Source of the DNA: VAXT01 sp035318925
GTDB taxonomy: Bacteria > Actinomycetota > Thermoleophilia > Gaiellales > Gaiellaceae
Reading direction: 5' to 3'
Assembly: GCA_035318925.1 (NCBI GenBank)
Contig: DATHDS010000035.1
Location: forward strand, 1-23,381
Length of the DNA stretch: 23,381 nucleotides
The notes under the pieces are model-generated. The model was not told the origin of the DNA. It searched no databases and was given only the letters and a program-made list of their open reading frames with translations. Below, in pieces: positions 6,814 through 14,554 of this stretch (the stretch's first letter is position 1; each line of letters begins with the position of its first letter). Both the position numbers and the translations under genes were made by a program.

Positions 6814-7623
6814 ATGGCTTTGCGGCTCAGCACCATCCTCCCCAGGATTTTTGTCCTCGCCGTCGTCGCGCTGCTCACGACTGCGACGTTCACATTTGCC
6901 GCCTCGACGCGCGGCGGGCCTGCCGTAAACACGCCCGTTGCCGCAACCGCGAAGCCGATCCTGCTCGTCCCGGATGTCCGTGGCCAGGCCTACGTCTTTG
7001 CGAAGAGCACGCTCGAGGAGGGCGGATTCGCCTGGCGTGTGACCGGCGCCGTCCAGGGCTATGCGGCCAACCTCGTCGCGAGCCAATCGCCTCCGCCCGG
7101 GAGCCGGGTATACGACACGGGCGCACCGACGATCACCCTCGGCCTCGATGCGAACACGCGCTATCCGCAGGTTGGTTCGCCGGAGAACGTTTCGTCCTTC
7201 TCGGGCACGGTCATCCAACGCGTCGGCGTAGTTACGAAGGCCAAGAGCGAGCCGAAGGCGAAGACGAAGGTGAAGCCGAAGGTGAAGCCCAAGCCCAAGC
7301 CCAAGCCCAAGCGGCCCCCGGCATTCGTCGTCGCCGGTGCGAAGCCCGAGCCACTCGATGAGATCCCGCTCACGGCCAGGGCCCGGCGGCTCGACAGGTG
7401 GCTCTCGTCAAATCGCTCGCTGACCGACCCGAACGTCAGCTACTGGCTCTACCAGCACGCCTGGATCGTCACCGGCGCGAAGTTCGGCTGGTGGCACGGA
7501 GCACAGGCCCTCGACCGGCTGATCCAGGTCGACCAGCGCGTCCAACGCGTCTGGGGAATCGGAAGCCGCAGCGAGCGCGTCGCACGCGTAGCGCTTGCGG
7601 AGGTCCGTTCGAAATCACGATGA
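6814..7623 (+). CDS. Secreted PASTA-domain protein of the pilus locus
   Basis: This 269-residue protein is not a named pilus component. A signal peptide or membrane anchor (about 8-30) is followed by one PASTA domain (about 50-112: VPDVRGQAYVFAKSTLEEGG, SQSPPPGSRV, ITLGL), a Lys/Pro linker made of KPK repeats (145-168), and a C-terminal domain rich in Arg and Trp (about 180-269: RARRLDRWLSSNRSL, KFGWWHGAQALDRLIQVD) that I do not recognise. A TTG at 6787 is in frame, but the ATG at 6814 lies directly after the proposed -10 and starts the signal peptide well. Its stop overlaps the ATG of the prepilin gene (ATGA). PASTA domains bind peptidoglycan, so it may anchor the machine in the wall; this is inference. 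Confidence 0.8.
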   Translation: MALRLSTILPRIFVLAVVALLTTATFTFAASTRGGPAVNTPVAATAKPILLVPDVRGQAYVFAKSTLEEGGFAWRVTGAVQGYAANLVASQSPPPGSRVYDTGAPTITLGLDANTRYPQVGSPENVSSFSGTVIQRVGVVTKAKSEPKAKTKVKPKVKPKPKPKPKRPPAFVVAGAKPEPLDEIPLTARARRLDRWLSSNRSLTDPNVSYWLYQHAWIVTGAKFGWWHGAQALDRLIQVDQRVQRVWGIGSRSERVARVALAEVRSKSR

Positions 7624-8153
7624 GCTCGCTGCGAAAGTTGCGCCGGCTCGTCGCCGGAGAGTCCGGCTACACGCTGATGGAGCTCGTGATGGTGTTGGCG
7701 ATCCTCGGGATCGTCGTCGGCGCGCTCACCACGCTCTTCGTCGGGGCGACAAATGCCGAGTTCGAGTCGAACCGGCGCTTCCAGGCCCAGCAGGCAGCCC
7801 GCATCGCCATCGACAAGATGCGGCGCGAGATCCACTGCGCCAGCGCGATCACGCCAACGGGCGCTACGAACTCCATCAGCGTCACCCTCCCGAGCCAGTG
7901 CCCGAGCGCCGGCGGCTCGCAGACGATTGTCACCTACGACACTGCCGGCTCCGGCCAGCGCTTCCAGCTTCGCCGTAACGGCGTCAATCTCGCCGACTAC
8001 GCGACCCTCCAGAACGCGTTCAACTACACGGCTCCGGTGTCCGGGACGAGCCTCGGCAAGCTCAGGGTCACGCTCCCGATCAACACGAAGCCGACCAACG
8101 GCAGGGAATGGCGGCTCGTCGCGGACATGGTCCTCCGCAATACGACCCGCTAG
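7620..8153 (+). CDS. PilW-like minor prepilin
   Basis: This 177-residue protein has a type IV prepilin N-terminus: a basic leader (MSSLRKLRRLVAGESG), cleavage expected after Gly16, then YTLMELVMVLAILGIVV with the conserved Glu at position 5 of the mature protein. The following hydrophobic helix runs into FQAQQAARIAIDKMRREIHCASAI, typical of PilW/PilV-like minor pilins. Cys residues in REIHCAS and LPSQCPS could form a disulfide. Translation is coupled to the PASTA gene through ATGA. It would be cleaved by PilD and could act in initiating the fibre. Hairpins follow the stop. Confidence 0.85.
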   Translation: MSSLRKLRRLVAGESGYTLMELVMVLAILGIVVGALTTLFVGATNAEFESNRRFQAQQAARIAIDKMRREIHCASAITPTGATNSISVTLPSQCPSAGGSQTIVTYDTAGSGQRFQLRRNGVNLADYATLQNAFNYTAPVSGTSLGKLRVTLPINTKPTNGREWRLVADMVLRNTTR

Positions 8154-8201
8154 CGATCCCTTGATCGAGCTAACCCCAAAGGGGGGCGCGGGGGTCGCGC
8201 C
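8154..8201 (+). terminator. Cluster of hairpins between the pilW-like and pilX-like genes
   Basis: CGATC-CCTT-GATCG (8154-8167) starts right after the stop codon. It is followed by CCCC-AAA-GGGG (8174-8184) and GGCGCG-N5-CGCGCC (8185-8201). None has a T-run, so attenuation or mRNA stabilisation is as likely as termination. Confidence 0.4.
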
Positions 8202-8216
8202 GCCTGGCGAGAGTGT

Positions 8217-9950
8217 GTGCGAGGACTTTTCCTCACCAGAATGAGAATGCGGCAACTAATCCACAAGCAGGACGGCATCGCCCTGATCATGGTGATCGGC
8301 ATACTCGCCGTGCTCACGATCGCGGGCTCGACGATGATGTTCTACACGACGTCGAGCGCGAGGAACGTGGGCCGGAGCAAGGCCGACGAAGTGTCGTTCT
8401 CCCTGTCAGAAGCGGCGTTGAACAACGCGATGTCCGTGCTCTCGAACCCGGCGAACAACGCATACGATGCTGACATCATGCCCTCGACCGAGGCGACGGC
8501 GTCTTCGTTGGCCTACGAGAACGGGACCGCAACCTGGTGGGGAACGCTCGACCGAGCCCAGGGACGCTGGACGATCAGCGCAGTTGGGCTCAACTCCAAT
8601 CCGGGCAGCCCGGGAACGGCGCCGCTGCGACGCAAGATCGTCGCGCAGGTGCGGATCAAACCGACCTACATCCAGCCGTTGAGCAACCCGGCTTGGGATT
8701 ACATGTACGCGACGCAGACCGGCAACGCCTGCGACGAGAACCTGAACAACAACGTTGCCGGTAACGCCAGGATGTACGTCGCCGGAAATCTCTGTCTCGG
8801 CAACAACTCGGGGGCATCGATCTCGGCGCTCGTCGTCATGGGCAATCTAGACCTCGCGAACAACACGAGCGTGGGTGCCGGCACGAACATGGGCACGCGG
8901 GTCGAGACGTCCGTCGGCGGCAACTGCCGCTACGGCGGCGCCTCATGGGCCGCCTGCACGGGAAATCAAGATTCGCGCCACATCTACAGCAAGCTCGCCA
9001 ACGGGACGACGATCGGTGTCAACCACTCGCCGACGGCGATCCCGGCGCCCGCGGCCGAATGGGACAAGTGGTACGAGAACGCGATTCCGGGGCCGTCGCA
9101 ACCCTGCACGACAATCAGCGGCACGCCGCCCTCGTTTGACACGAACTACCCGGCCAGAGACAACAACGTCGGGATCGTCGACCTGACTCCCACGAGCTCG
9201 TACAGCTGCCGCGTGGGCCCTGGCGCGTCGACTACCCTTCCGAGCGCTATCAGCACCGGGCAGACCTCGATCACTGTGACGTCGGCCACCGGCTTCCCGA
9301 TGAGCGCATTCCGGATCAGGATCGACGATGAGCTGATGAACGTGACCTCCGGCTTCGGAACGACCACCTGGACGGTGTCGCGCGGAGTCAACGGCTCGAC
9401 AAGTACGGCGCACGCCGCGGGTCAGTCGATCGGCTGGGACGACGCCGACACGAGCGGTGAGCTCTCCTGGAACGTGTTGACCAACACCTTGACGATCAAG
9501 GGGACGATCTACATCGACGGCAGCGCCAAGGTCTCGAATGGCGCGCTGAACAGGTACAACGGCCAGGCAGCGCTCTACCTCTCCGGCACGTTCTATCTCG
9601 ACGGCAAGCTCTGCGGCGGGGTCTCGGGCCTTAACTGCGAGTTCGCGAACTGGAATCCGAACACCGAGATGCTGATGATCGTCGCCAACGGCACCGGTGG
9701 ACAGGTCCAGCCGGCCGACAGCATCCAGGTGCAGAACAACGGCCAGTTCGAAGGCGCGCTGTTCGGCACCGGCAAGATCGAGTTCGGCAACAACTCGTTC
9801 TCGGACGGCCCGGTCATGGGCAGCGAGATCATCCTCTCGAACAACGTGACGACGAACGCGTTCCCGACGGTCACGACCGTTCCGGCGGGGATGCCCGGGA
9901 ACCTGGACTCTTACGGCGTGCCGAGACCGCCGGAAGGGTTCGCCGGCTAG
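8217..9950 (+). CDS. PilX-like large minor pilin with inserted domain
   Basis: This 577-residue prepilin-like protein has leader HKQDG, then IALIMVIGILAVLTIAGSTMMFY; cleavage is expected after Gly20. The mature position 5 is Met, not Glu, as in GspK/PulK tip pilins. SFSLSEAALNNAMSVL follows, typical of PilX N-termini. The rest is a long Asn/Gly/Ser-rich, probably beta-helical body (RMYVAGNLCLGNN, IYIDGSAKV, SGTFYLDGKLCGG). It is a paralogue of the gene at 10214, except for about 78 extra residues (about 334-412: TSITVTSATGFPMSAFRI, TTTWTVSRGVNGST) of a type I associate with phage structural proteins. The start is uncertain: GTG 8217 gives a 20-residue leader like the paralogue, and ATG 8241 gives 12. 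A small hairpin GAGGA-CTTT-TCCTC (8221-8234) lies between them. Its likely role is a tip or surface-exposed pilus subunit. Confidence 0.8.
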   Translation: MRGLFLTRMRMRQLIHKQDGIALIMVIGILAVLTIAGSTMMFYTTSSARNVGRSKADEVSFSLSEAALNNAMSVLSNPANNAYDADIMPSTEATASSLAYENGTATWWGTLDRAQGRWTISAVGLNSNPGSPGTAPLRRKIVAQVRIKPTYIQPLSNPAWDYMYATQTGNACDENLNNNVAGNARMYVAGNLCLGNNSGASISALVVMGNLDLANNTSVGAGTNMGTRVETSVGGNCRYGGASWAACTGNQDSRHIYSKLANGTTIGVNHSPTAIPAPAAEWDKWYENAIPGPSQPCTTISGTPPSFDTNYPARDNNVGIVDLTPTSSYSCRVGPGASTTLPSAISTGQTSITVTSATGFPMSAFRIRIDDELMNVTSGFGTTTWTVSRGVNGSTSTAHAAGQSIGWDDADTSGELSWNVLTNTLTIKGTIYIDGSAKVSNGALNRYNGQAALYLSGTFYLDGKLCGGVSGLNCEFANWNPNTEMLMIVANGTGGQVQPADSIQVQNNGQFEGALFGTGKIEFGNNSFSDGPVMGSEIILSNNVTTNAFPTVTTVPAGMPGNLDSYGVPRPPEGFAG

Positions 9951-10213
9951 GTCAGGGTCTGAGAACGCCGCTCGTCGCCCGGTGCGATCGTCGTTCCGCT
10001 GTAACGGGCTCCTAATCCCCTCGCGATTCGCGCCGAGGTGAGCCACCTCGTCCGGCGTCGGCCCGCCGGAAAAACTACGCCCGAACGGGGACCAGGTAAC
10101 CGAACGAGTGACGCCTATGCCTGCTTCAAGGGATGCCCGAGCCCTCCGGGAAGGCCGAAACACTTCTTGAAGGTGCCTCGCGCCCGTCACGGGCTCATGC
10201 CTTCACGTAAAAC
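9951..10213 (+). promoter_or_regulatory. Structured leader before the second pilX-like gene
   Basis: This 263-base gap has no gene but many helices in a row: CGCG-ATT-CGCG (10022-10032), CGAGGTG-AGC-CACCTCG (10034-10050), TCCGGCG-N6-CGCCGGA (10051-10070), a long-range CTTCAAG/CTTGAAG stem (10124-10130 with 10166-10172) enclosing a GC-rich hairpin, GCCCG-TCA-CGGGC (10182-10194), and CACGT-AAA-ACGTG (10204-10216) that includes the GTG start codon. Such density suggests a regulatory RNA, but I could not fit it to a known riboswitch class; the c-di-GMP-I core was tried and does not align well. Confidence 0.35.
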
Positions 10214-11656
10214 GTGAGCCGTTCATCCCTCATCAGTCGTTTCCGCCGCCGCCTCGCACGCCAGGAGGGCTTCGCCCTGGTCATGGTGATCGGCATCTCG
10301 CTCGTGCTCGGCATCACGGGCACGACGGCGATGGTCTACTCGACGGAGAACGTTCGCGCGGCGTCCACGTCGAGAGCCGACGAGCGGTCGTTCTCGCTCG
10401 CGGAGGCCGGGCTCAACTACGCGTACGCGACGCTCTACAACGCGCCCGACCCGTTGATGCCAGGCGCCGTGCCGACTCGGAGCGAGGCGGCCGACGGCGG
10501 CACGATCATGTGGTGGGGCACGCTCGACACTCAGACGAACACCTGGACGCTCACGGGCCGGGGAAGCATCCCGAGCCCCACGGGCGGCATCGACATGATC
10601 CGCACCATCCGTGGTCGCGCGAGCATTCAGCACACGTCCGTCGGCACGGCGAACAACGCGATCTGGAACTACGTCTACGCCGACTCGACGACGACGTGCA
10701 CCACCCTCGCCAACTCGGTCAACGTCAACGTCCCCTTCTACGTGAAGGGCAACCTCTGCCTTCAGAACACCGCCCAGATCAGCGGAGTGAACACGGTCCT
10801 TCACGTCGGCGGGACGGTGACGCTGAGCAACTCGTCGCACATCGCCAGCGCAGCGGCACCGCTCGCGGAGGTTCACGTCGGGGGCGGCTGCAAGGCCGGC
10901 AGCGGTGCGCTACACAGTCCGTGCGGGACGGCCGACGGCGTCTATTCGTCGATGCCTCCGGATACAGTCAATCCCGACTTCGTGAAGCCTCCGGTCGACC
11001 TCCCTTACTGGTACTCGAACGCAAAGCCGGGGCCGAAGCAGGCCTGCACGAGCCAGAGTGGCATACCGCCTGCGTTCGACAACGACGCAACGATGAACCG
11101 CAGCCTTGTACTCCCAGTCAATCTCACGCCGGCACTTGCCTACGACTGCCAGGTCAAGGATGCGCAGGGGAACCTGCTCGGGCAGATTGCCTGGGCGCCG
11201 GGAAGCCCCGGAACACTGACGATCGCCGGGACGCTCTTCTTCGACGGCGACATCTCTCTCAACAACTCGGTCGACGCCGTCTACGTGGGGAGAGCGACCA
11301 TCTACGCGGCGGGCACCATCGGCATCAACAACTCGTCGAAGCTGTGCGGTGTCGCCGGCTGCAACGCGAACTGGGATCCGACCGTGAACCTCCTCGCCTT
11401 CGTCGCGGGCAGCTCGACCGACGCCGTCGGCTTCTCCATCCAGAACAGCTCGGTGTACCAGGGTGCGATCTATGCCGTCAACGACTATTCCGAGCAGACA
11501 GGCGCCGACATCTGGGGTCCGATCGTCGCGCGCCAGGTCTTTCTGAACAACAACACGACGAACCATTACGTGCCGCTTGGAACGCTCCTCGGCGGGCAAC
11601 CCCAAACCTCCCAGGAAGCCATCTCGATCGTGAACCAAGCCGGCTCCTGGGGTTAG
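10214..11656 (+). CDS. PilX-like large minor pilin
   Basis: This 480-residue paralogue of the upstream large pilin has a basic leader ending RRRLARQEG, cleavage expected after Gly19, then FALVMVIGISLVLGITGTTAMVY. Mature position 5 is again Met instead of Glu. SFSLAEAGLNYAYATLYN follows. The body resembles the paralogue in order (YVKGNLCLQN, LPYWYSNAKPGPKQAC, TLTIAGTLFFDG, KLCGVAGCNANWDP, IYAVNDYS) but lacks its inserted domain, going straight from DCQV to GQIAWAPG. Several Cys could form disulfides. The GTG at 10214 has no ribosome binding site and sits in a small palindrome. A GC hairpin follows the stop. The role is inferred as a minor or tip pilin cleaved by PilD. Confidence 0.82.
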   Translation: MSRSSLISRFRRRLARQEGFALVMVIGISLVLGITGTTAMVYSTENVRAASTSRADERSFSLAEAGLNYAYATLYNAPDPLMPGAVPTRSEAADGGTIMWWGTLDTQTNTWTLTGRGSIPSPTGGIDMIRTIRGRASIQHTSVGTANNAIWNYVYADSTTTCTTLANSVNVNVPFYVKGNLCLQNTAQISGVNTVLHVGGTVTLSNSSHIASAAAPLAEVHVGGGCKAGSGALHSPCGTADGVYSSMPPDTVNPDFVKPPVDLPYWYSNAKPGPKQACTSQSGIPPAFDNDATMNRSLVLPVNLTPALAYDCQVKDAQGNLLGQIAWAPGSPGTLTIAGTLFFDGDISLNNSVDAVYVGRATIYAAGTIGINNSSKLCGVAGCNANWDPTVNLLAFVAGSSTDAVGFSIQNSSVYQGAIYAVNDYSEQTGADIWGPIVARQVFLNNNTTNHYVPLGTLLGGQPQTSQEAISIVNQAGSWG

Positions 11657-11660
11657 TAGT

Positions 11661-11677
11661 CCGGGCCACAGGCCCGG
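11661..11677 (+). terminator. GC palindrome after the pilX-like gene
   Basis: CCGGGCC-ACA-GGCCCGG is a perfect 7-bp stem with a three-base loop, four bases after the stop codon. It belongs to the same palindrome family as 238-256 and 16049-16092. No T-run follows, so termination is uncertain. Confidence 0.5.
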
Positions 11678-11692
11678 GTGGTTCGTGGTGGT

Positions 11693-11719
11693 TTAACTCT
11701 CAAGCGGAATGGGCCGATG
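11693..11719 (+). promoter_or_regulatory. Sigma-28-like promoter of pilD
   Basis: TTAAC (11693-11697), 15 bases, then GCCGATG (11713-11719). The ATG at 11730 is 11 bases after the -10. An earlier in-frame ATG at 11709 would overlap the -10 and cannot be used from this promoter. Confidence 0.62.
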
Positions 11720-11729
11720 GTTGGGCGAG

Positions 11730-12482
11730 ATGAATCCTGCCTTTGCCGCGATTGCGCTTGCTCCCGGGTTGGCTGTTGGTAGCTTCCTCAACGTCGTCGC
11801 CGCCCGGGTGCCGCTTCACCGGTCGCTCGTGCGCCCCGGCTCTGCCTGCATGTCGTGCTCTGCGCCGATTGCCTGGTACGACAACATTCCGCTGGTCTCG
11901 TTCTTCGCCCTGCGGGGGCGCTGCCGGCATTGCGGGACCCGGATCGGGCTCATCTACCCGGCCGTCGAGCTCATCTCGGCGCTCGCCGTCTCGGGCTGCG
12001 TGCTCGCGTTCGGATTGACCTTCCGTGCCGCGATCGCTGCGTTCTTCTGCTGCGTCCTCGTCGCGATCTCGGCCGTCGACCTCGAGCACCGGATCGTGCC
12101 CGACAAGATCGTGCTGCCCGCGACGGTGCTCGTGCTCGTCGCGCAGACTGTGCGCGCGCCAAGCCTTGAATGGCTTCTCTGCGCGCTCGGCGCCTCGTTC
12201 TTCCTCTTCCTCGCCGTGCTCGCCTACCCCGCGGGCATGGGGATGGGCGACGTCAAGCTCGCGCTGCTGATGGGGGCCGCACTCGGAAAGCTCGTCGCCG
12301 TGGCGCTCATGCTGGGGATGATCGCGGCCCTGGTGCCGGGGCTCTATCTGCTCGCGCGCCACGGACAGGCGGCGCGGAAGATGGCGATTCCGTTCGCGCC
12401 GTTCCTCGCCCTGGGCTCGATTGTCGCCCTCTTTGCGGGGAAATGGATGCTCGACGCGTACTTGAAGCTGCTCGGCGCTTAA
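11730..12482 (+). CDS. pilD: Prepilin peptidase / N-methyltransferase PilD
   Basis: This 250-residue polytopic membrane aspartic protease removes prepilin leaders after Gly and methylates the new N-terminus. The N-terminal helix with GSFLNVVAARVP is the family signature. A cytoplasmic zinc loop follows, with two CxxC pairs (CMSC and CRHC) flanking WYDNIPLVSFFALRG, as in bifunctional PilD. The protease domain shows the two catalytic aspartates in AVDLEHRIVPD and GMGMGDVKL. The remaining hydrophobic segments fit the usual eight-helix topology. I chose ATG 11730 over ATG 11709 because the first helix starts directly and the promoter -10 overlaps the upstream candidate. It would process all five prepilins of this locus. 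Its TAA stop is the core of the -35 of the pilB promoter. Confidence 0.94.
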   Translation: MNPAFAAIALAPGLAVGSFLNVVAARVPLHRSLVRPGSACMSCSAPIAWYDNIPLVSFFALRGRCRHCGTRIGLIYPAVELISALAVSGCVLAFGLTFRAAIAAFFCCVLVAISAVDLEHRIVPDKIVLPATVLVLVAQTVRAPSLEWLLCALGASFFLFLAVLAYPAGMGMGDVKLALLMGAALGKLVAVALMLGMIAALVPGLYLLARHGQAARKMAIPFAPFLALGSIVALFAGKWMLDAYLKLLGA

Positions 12483-12505
12483 GCGGGCCCTCGTCGGCGC
12501 CGATA
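12479..12505 (+). promoter_or_regulatory. Sigma-28-like promoter of pilB
   Basis: TTAAG (12479-12483), 15 bases, then GCCGATA (12499-12505). The pilD stop TAA (12480-12482) is embedded in the -35. The pilB ATG at 12519 lies 14 bases after the -10, with a small palindrome CCTC-ATTC-GAGG (12506-12517) between. Confidence 0.65.
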
Positions 12506-12518
12506 CCTCATTCGAGGT

Positions 12519-14312
12519 ATGGAACACGAGCGGCCACCCATGTTGAGGACTGTGTCCGGTACGGAAGACGCCGCGCAGGAAGGCGCGGCGGCTCCGCTCC
12601 AGGGTGCGTTCGAGGTCAACCCGGTGGCGGAGCTCGTTGCCGACATCGTCGAGGCTACGGGGCTCCTGCCGGCGGACAAGATCGCCTTCGTGCGTGACCG
12701 CGCCCGGACGGGCTCGTTCGCCCAGGCGCTCGTCGAGGAAGGGCTCGCGGTGGGATCGAGCATCGCCCGTTCGTTCGCCCTCCGCCACAACCTCCCGCTC
12801 GTCGACATCGTCGAGCACGGCGTCTCCCCGGAGGCGGCCGAGCTGATCCCCCTCCACGTCCTCGAGCGCGTCTGCGCGATTCCATATGCGATCGACGGCG
12901 GCAAGCTTCTGATTGCGGTCTCGGACCCGCAGAACGTGCATGCCCTCGACGAGCTTCGGCTCGCGACCAAGTACCAGCTCGAGATCGCCGTCGCGACCCG
13001 TGAGGACATCGAGGTCGAGATCCGACGGCTCTCGCGAGCCGCGGAGGCGTTCGGCGCCCGTGCGATGTTCGACGACGAGGAGGAGTTCGAGGAGGCCGAA
13101 GACGAGGAGGACGATCTCGAGGCCGACGACGGCATCTCGGACGCGCCGCTCGTCCGGCTCGTCAACTCACTCATCTTCCAGGCTGCCGAGGACGGTGCCA
13201 GCGACATGCACTTCGAGCCTCAGAGGGACGGGATCATCGTCCGATTCCGCATCGACGGCGTGCTCCACGAGATCCAGAGGATCCCGAAGCGGATGACGGC
13301 CGGCGTCACGACGCGCCTGAAGGTGCTGGCGAAGCTCGACATCGCCGAGCGTCGCAAGCCCCAGGACGGCCGAATCTCCTTGAACGCCCGCACAGCGGGG
13401 CGAATGCTCGACATCCGCGTCGCGACACTCCCGACCGTCGACGGGGAAAAGCTGTCGATGAGGCTCCTCGACAAGTCGAAGAAAGCGCCGACGCTCGAGG
13501 AGCTCGGCCTGCCCGACGACATGCGCGCCAGCCTGAGCGAGATCATCCGGCGCCCGACCGGCGCTCTCCTGGTGACCGGCCCGACGGGCTCCGGAAAGTC
13601 GACGTCGCTCTACGCTGCGCTGTCCGAGATCAACCGGATGGAGATCAACATCGTGACGATCGAGGACCCGGTCGAGTATCGGCTGGCCGGCGTCAACCAG
13701 ATCCAGATCAACATCAAGGCAGGCCTCACGTTCGCCTCGGCGCTTCGTTCGATCCTCCGCTCCGACCCGGACGTGGTGATGGTCGGCGAGATTCGTGACG
13801 CCGAGACCGCGAAGATCTCGATCGAGGCCGCGCTGACGGGCCACCTCGTCCTCTCGACGCTGCATACGAATGACGCCCCTGGCGCGATCACGCGTCTGAA
13901 CGAGATGGGCGTCGAGCCGTTCCTGACAGGCTCCGCCGTCACCGCCGTGCTCGCACAGCGGCTCGCCCGAAAGCTCTGCTCGCATTGTTGCGAGATGTAC
14001 AACCCCTCGTCGGATGAGCTGCTGCGAAACCGCGTCTCGCCCGAAGTGATGGCCGCCTCGGACGGGATGGCGTTTTACCGCAAGAAGGGCTGCCCGCGGT
14101 GCAGTCAGACCGGCTACAAGGGCCGAATCGGGATCTACCAGCTGCTCGTGATGACCGAGGAGATCGAGACCCTCGCGGTGAAGAGGGCGACCCGTGACGA
14201 GCTCGAGGCCAAGGCGTACGAGCAGGGCATGCGCTCTCTGTGGGACGACGGTCTCGCGAAGGTCGTCTCGGGCGTCACTTCGCTCGAGGAGCTCGGTCGT
14301 GTCCTCGTTTGA
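12519..14312 (+). CDS. pilB: Type IV pilus extension ATPase PilB
   Basis: This 597-residue GspE/PilB-family hexameric ATPase powers pilus assembly. The N-terminal MshEN-like region (about 35-165) carries GSFAQALVEEGLAVGSSIARSFALRHNLPLVDI and lacks the RLG that starts the canonical c-di-GMP motif. An acidic hinge (185-203) follows. The catalytic core has SDMHFEP (228-234), Walker A GPTGSGKST (354-362), Asp box TIEDPVEY (380-387), Walker B DPDVVMVGE (416-424) and His box GHLVLSTLHT (441-450). The zinc tetracysteine is present as C487-x2-C490 and C525-x2-C528. The length is normal for PilB. ATG 12519 follows the proposed promoter; a second ATG at 12540 is possible. No strong ribosome binding site is seen, consistent with a near-leaderless message. 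Confidence 0.95.
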   Translation: MEHERPPMLRTVSGTEDAAQEGAAAPLQGAFEVNPVAELVADIVEATGLLPADKIAFVRDRARTGSFAQALVEEGLAVGSSIARSFALRHNLPLVDIVEHGVSPEAAELIPLHVLERVCAIPYAIDGGKLLIAVSDPQNVHALDELRLATKYQLEIAVATREDIEVEIRRLSRAAEAFGARAMFDDEEEFEEAEDEEDDLEADDGISDAPLVRLVNSLIFQAAEDGASDMHFEPQRDGIIVRFRIDGVLHEIQRIPKRMTAGVTTRLKVLAKLDIAERRKPQDGRISLNARTAGRMLDIRVATLPTVDGEKLSMRLLDKSKKAPTLEELGLPDDMRASLSEIIRRPTGALLVTGPTGSGKSTSLYAALSEINRMEINIVTIEDPVEYRLAGVNQIQINIKAGLTFASALRSILRSDPDVVMVGEIRDAETAKISIEAALTGHLVLSTLHTNDAPGAITRLNEMGVEPFLTGSAVTAVLAQRLARKLCSHCCEMYNPSSDELLRNRVSPEVMAASDGMAFYRKKGCPRCSQTGYKGRIGIYQLLVMTEEIETLAVKRATRDELEAKAYEQGMRSLWDDGLAKVVSGVTSLEELGRVLV

Positions 14313-14360
14313 GTCTCAGGCGGGGTACCCCATTCGAGTGATGGCGCGGTCGGGTTGCCC

Positions 14361-14367
14361 GCCGATA
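14361..14367 (+). promoter_or_regulatory. Sigma-28-like -10 element before the MshEN gene
   Basis: GCCGATA followed by GCG matches the -10 of the other pilus promoters. The expected -35 position (14341-14345, ATGGC) does not match. It would leave a leader of about 110 nt before the ATG at 14485. Confidence 0.35.
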
Positions 14368-14386
14368 GCGAAGCAAAGGATTGTCC

Positions 14387-14554
14387 TTGAGCGGGACCGG
14401 TAGCGACGTCATCACCCCAGAGCTAGCCCTTGTCGACGCCAAGCTCGCCAAGGCCCAGCGGAAACCTCTGATCGAAAGGCGGCAATGTCTTCCAGCACAG
14501 AATCGAGCGGCACCTTCTTCCTCGACCCGGCGCAGTCTGCGCCCGCGCCGCTAG
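14387..14554 (+). CDS. Possible short leader ORF
   Basis: A TTG-initiated frame of 55 codons starts about 20 bases after the -10-like GCCGATA and overlaps the start of the MshEN gene in another frame. The first part reads LSGTGSDVITPELALVDAKLAKAQRK, which looks like ordinary protein; the rest is a shadow of the downstream gene. It could be a leader peptide, a remnant of an older N-terminus or chance. There is no ribosome binding site. Confidence 0.2.
   Translation: MSGTGSDVITPELALVDAKLAKAQRKPLIERRQCLPAQNRAAPSSSTRRSLRPRR

Noticed and set aside
10074..10175. c-di-GMP-I riboswitch before the second PilX-like gene
   Set aside because: AGGTAACC and TGACGC fragments resemble parts of the class, but the order, the tetraloop stem and the receptor do not align.
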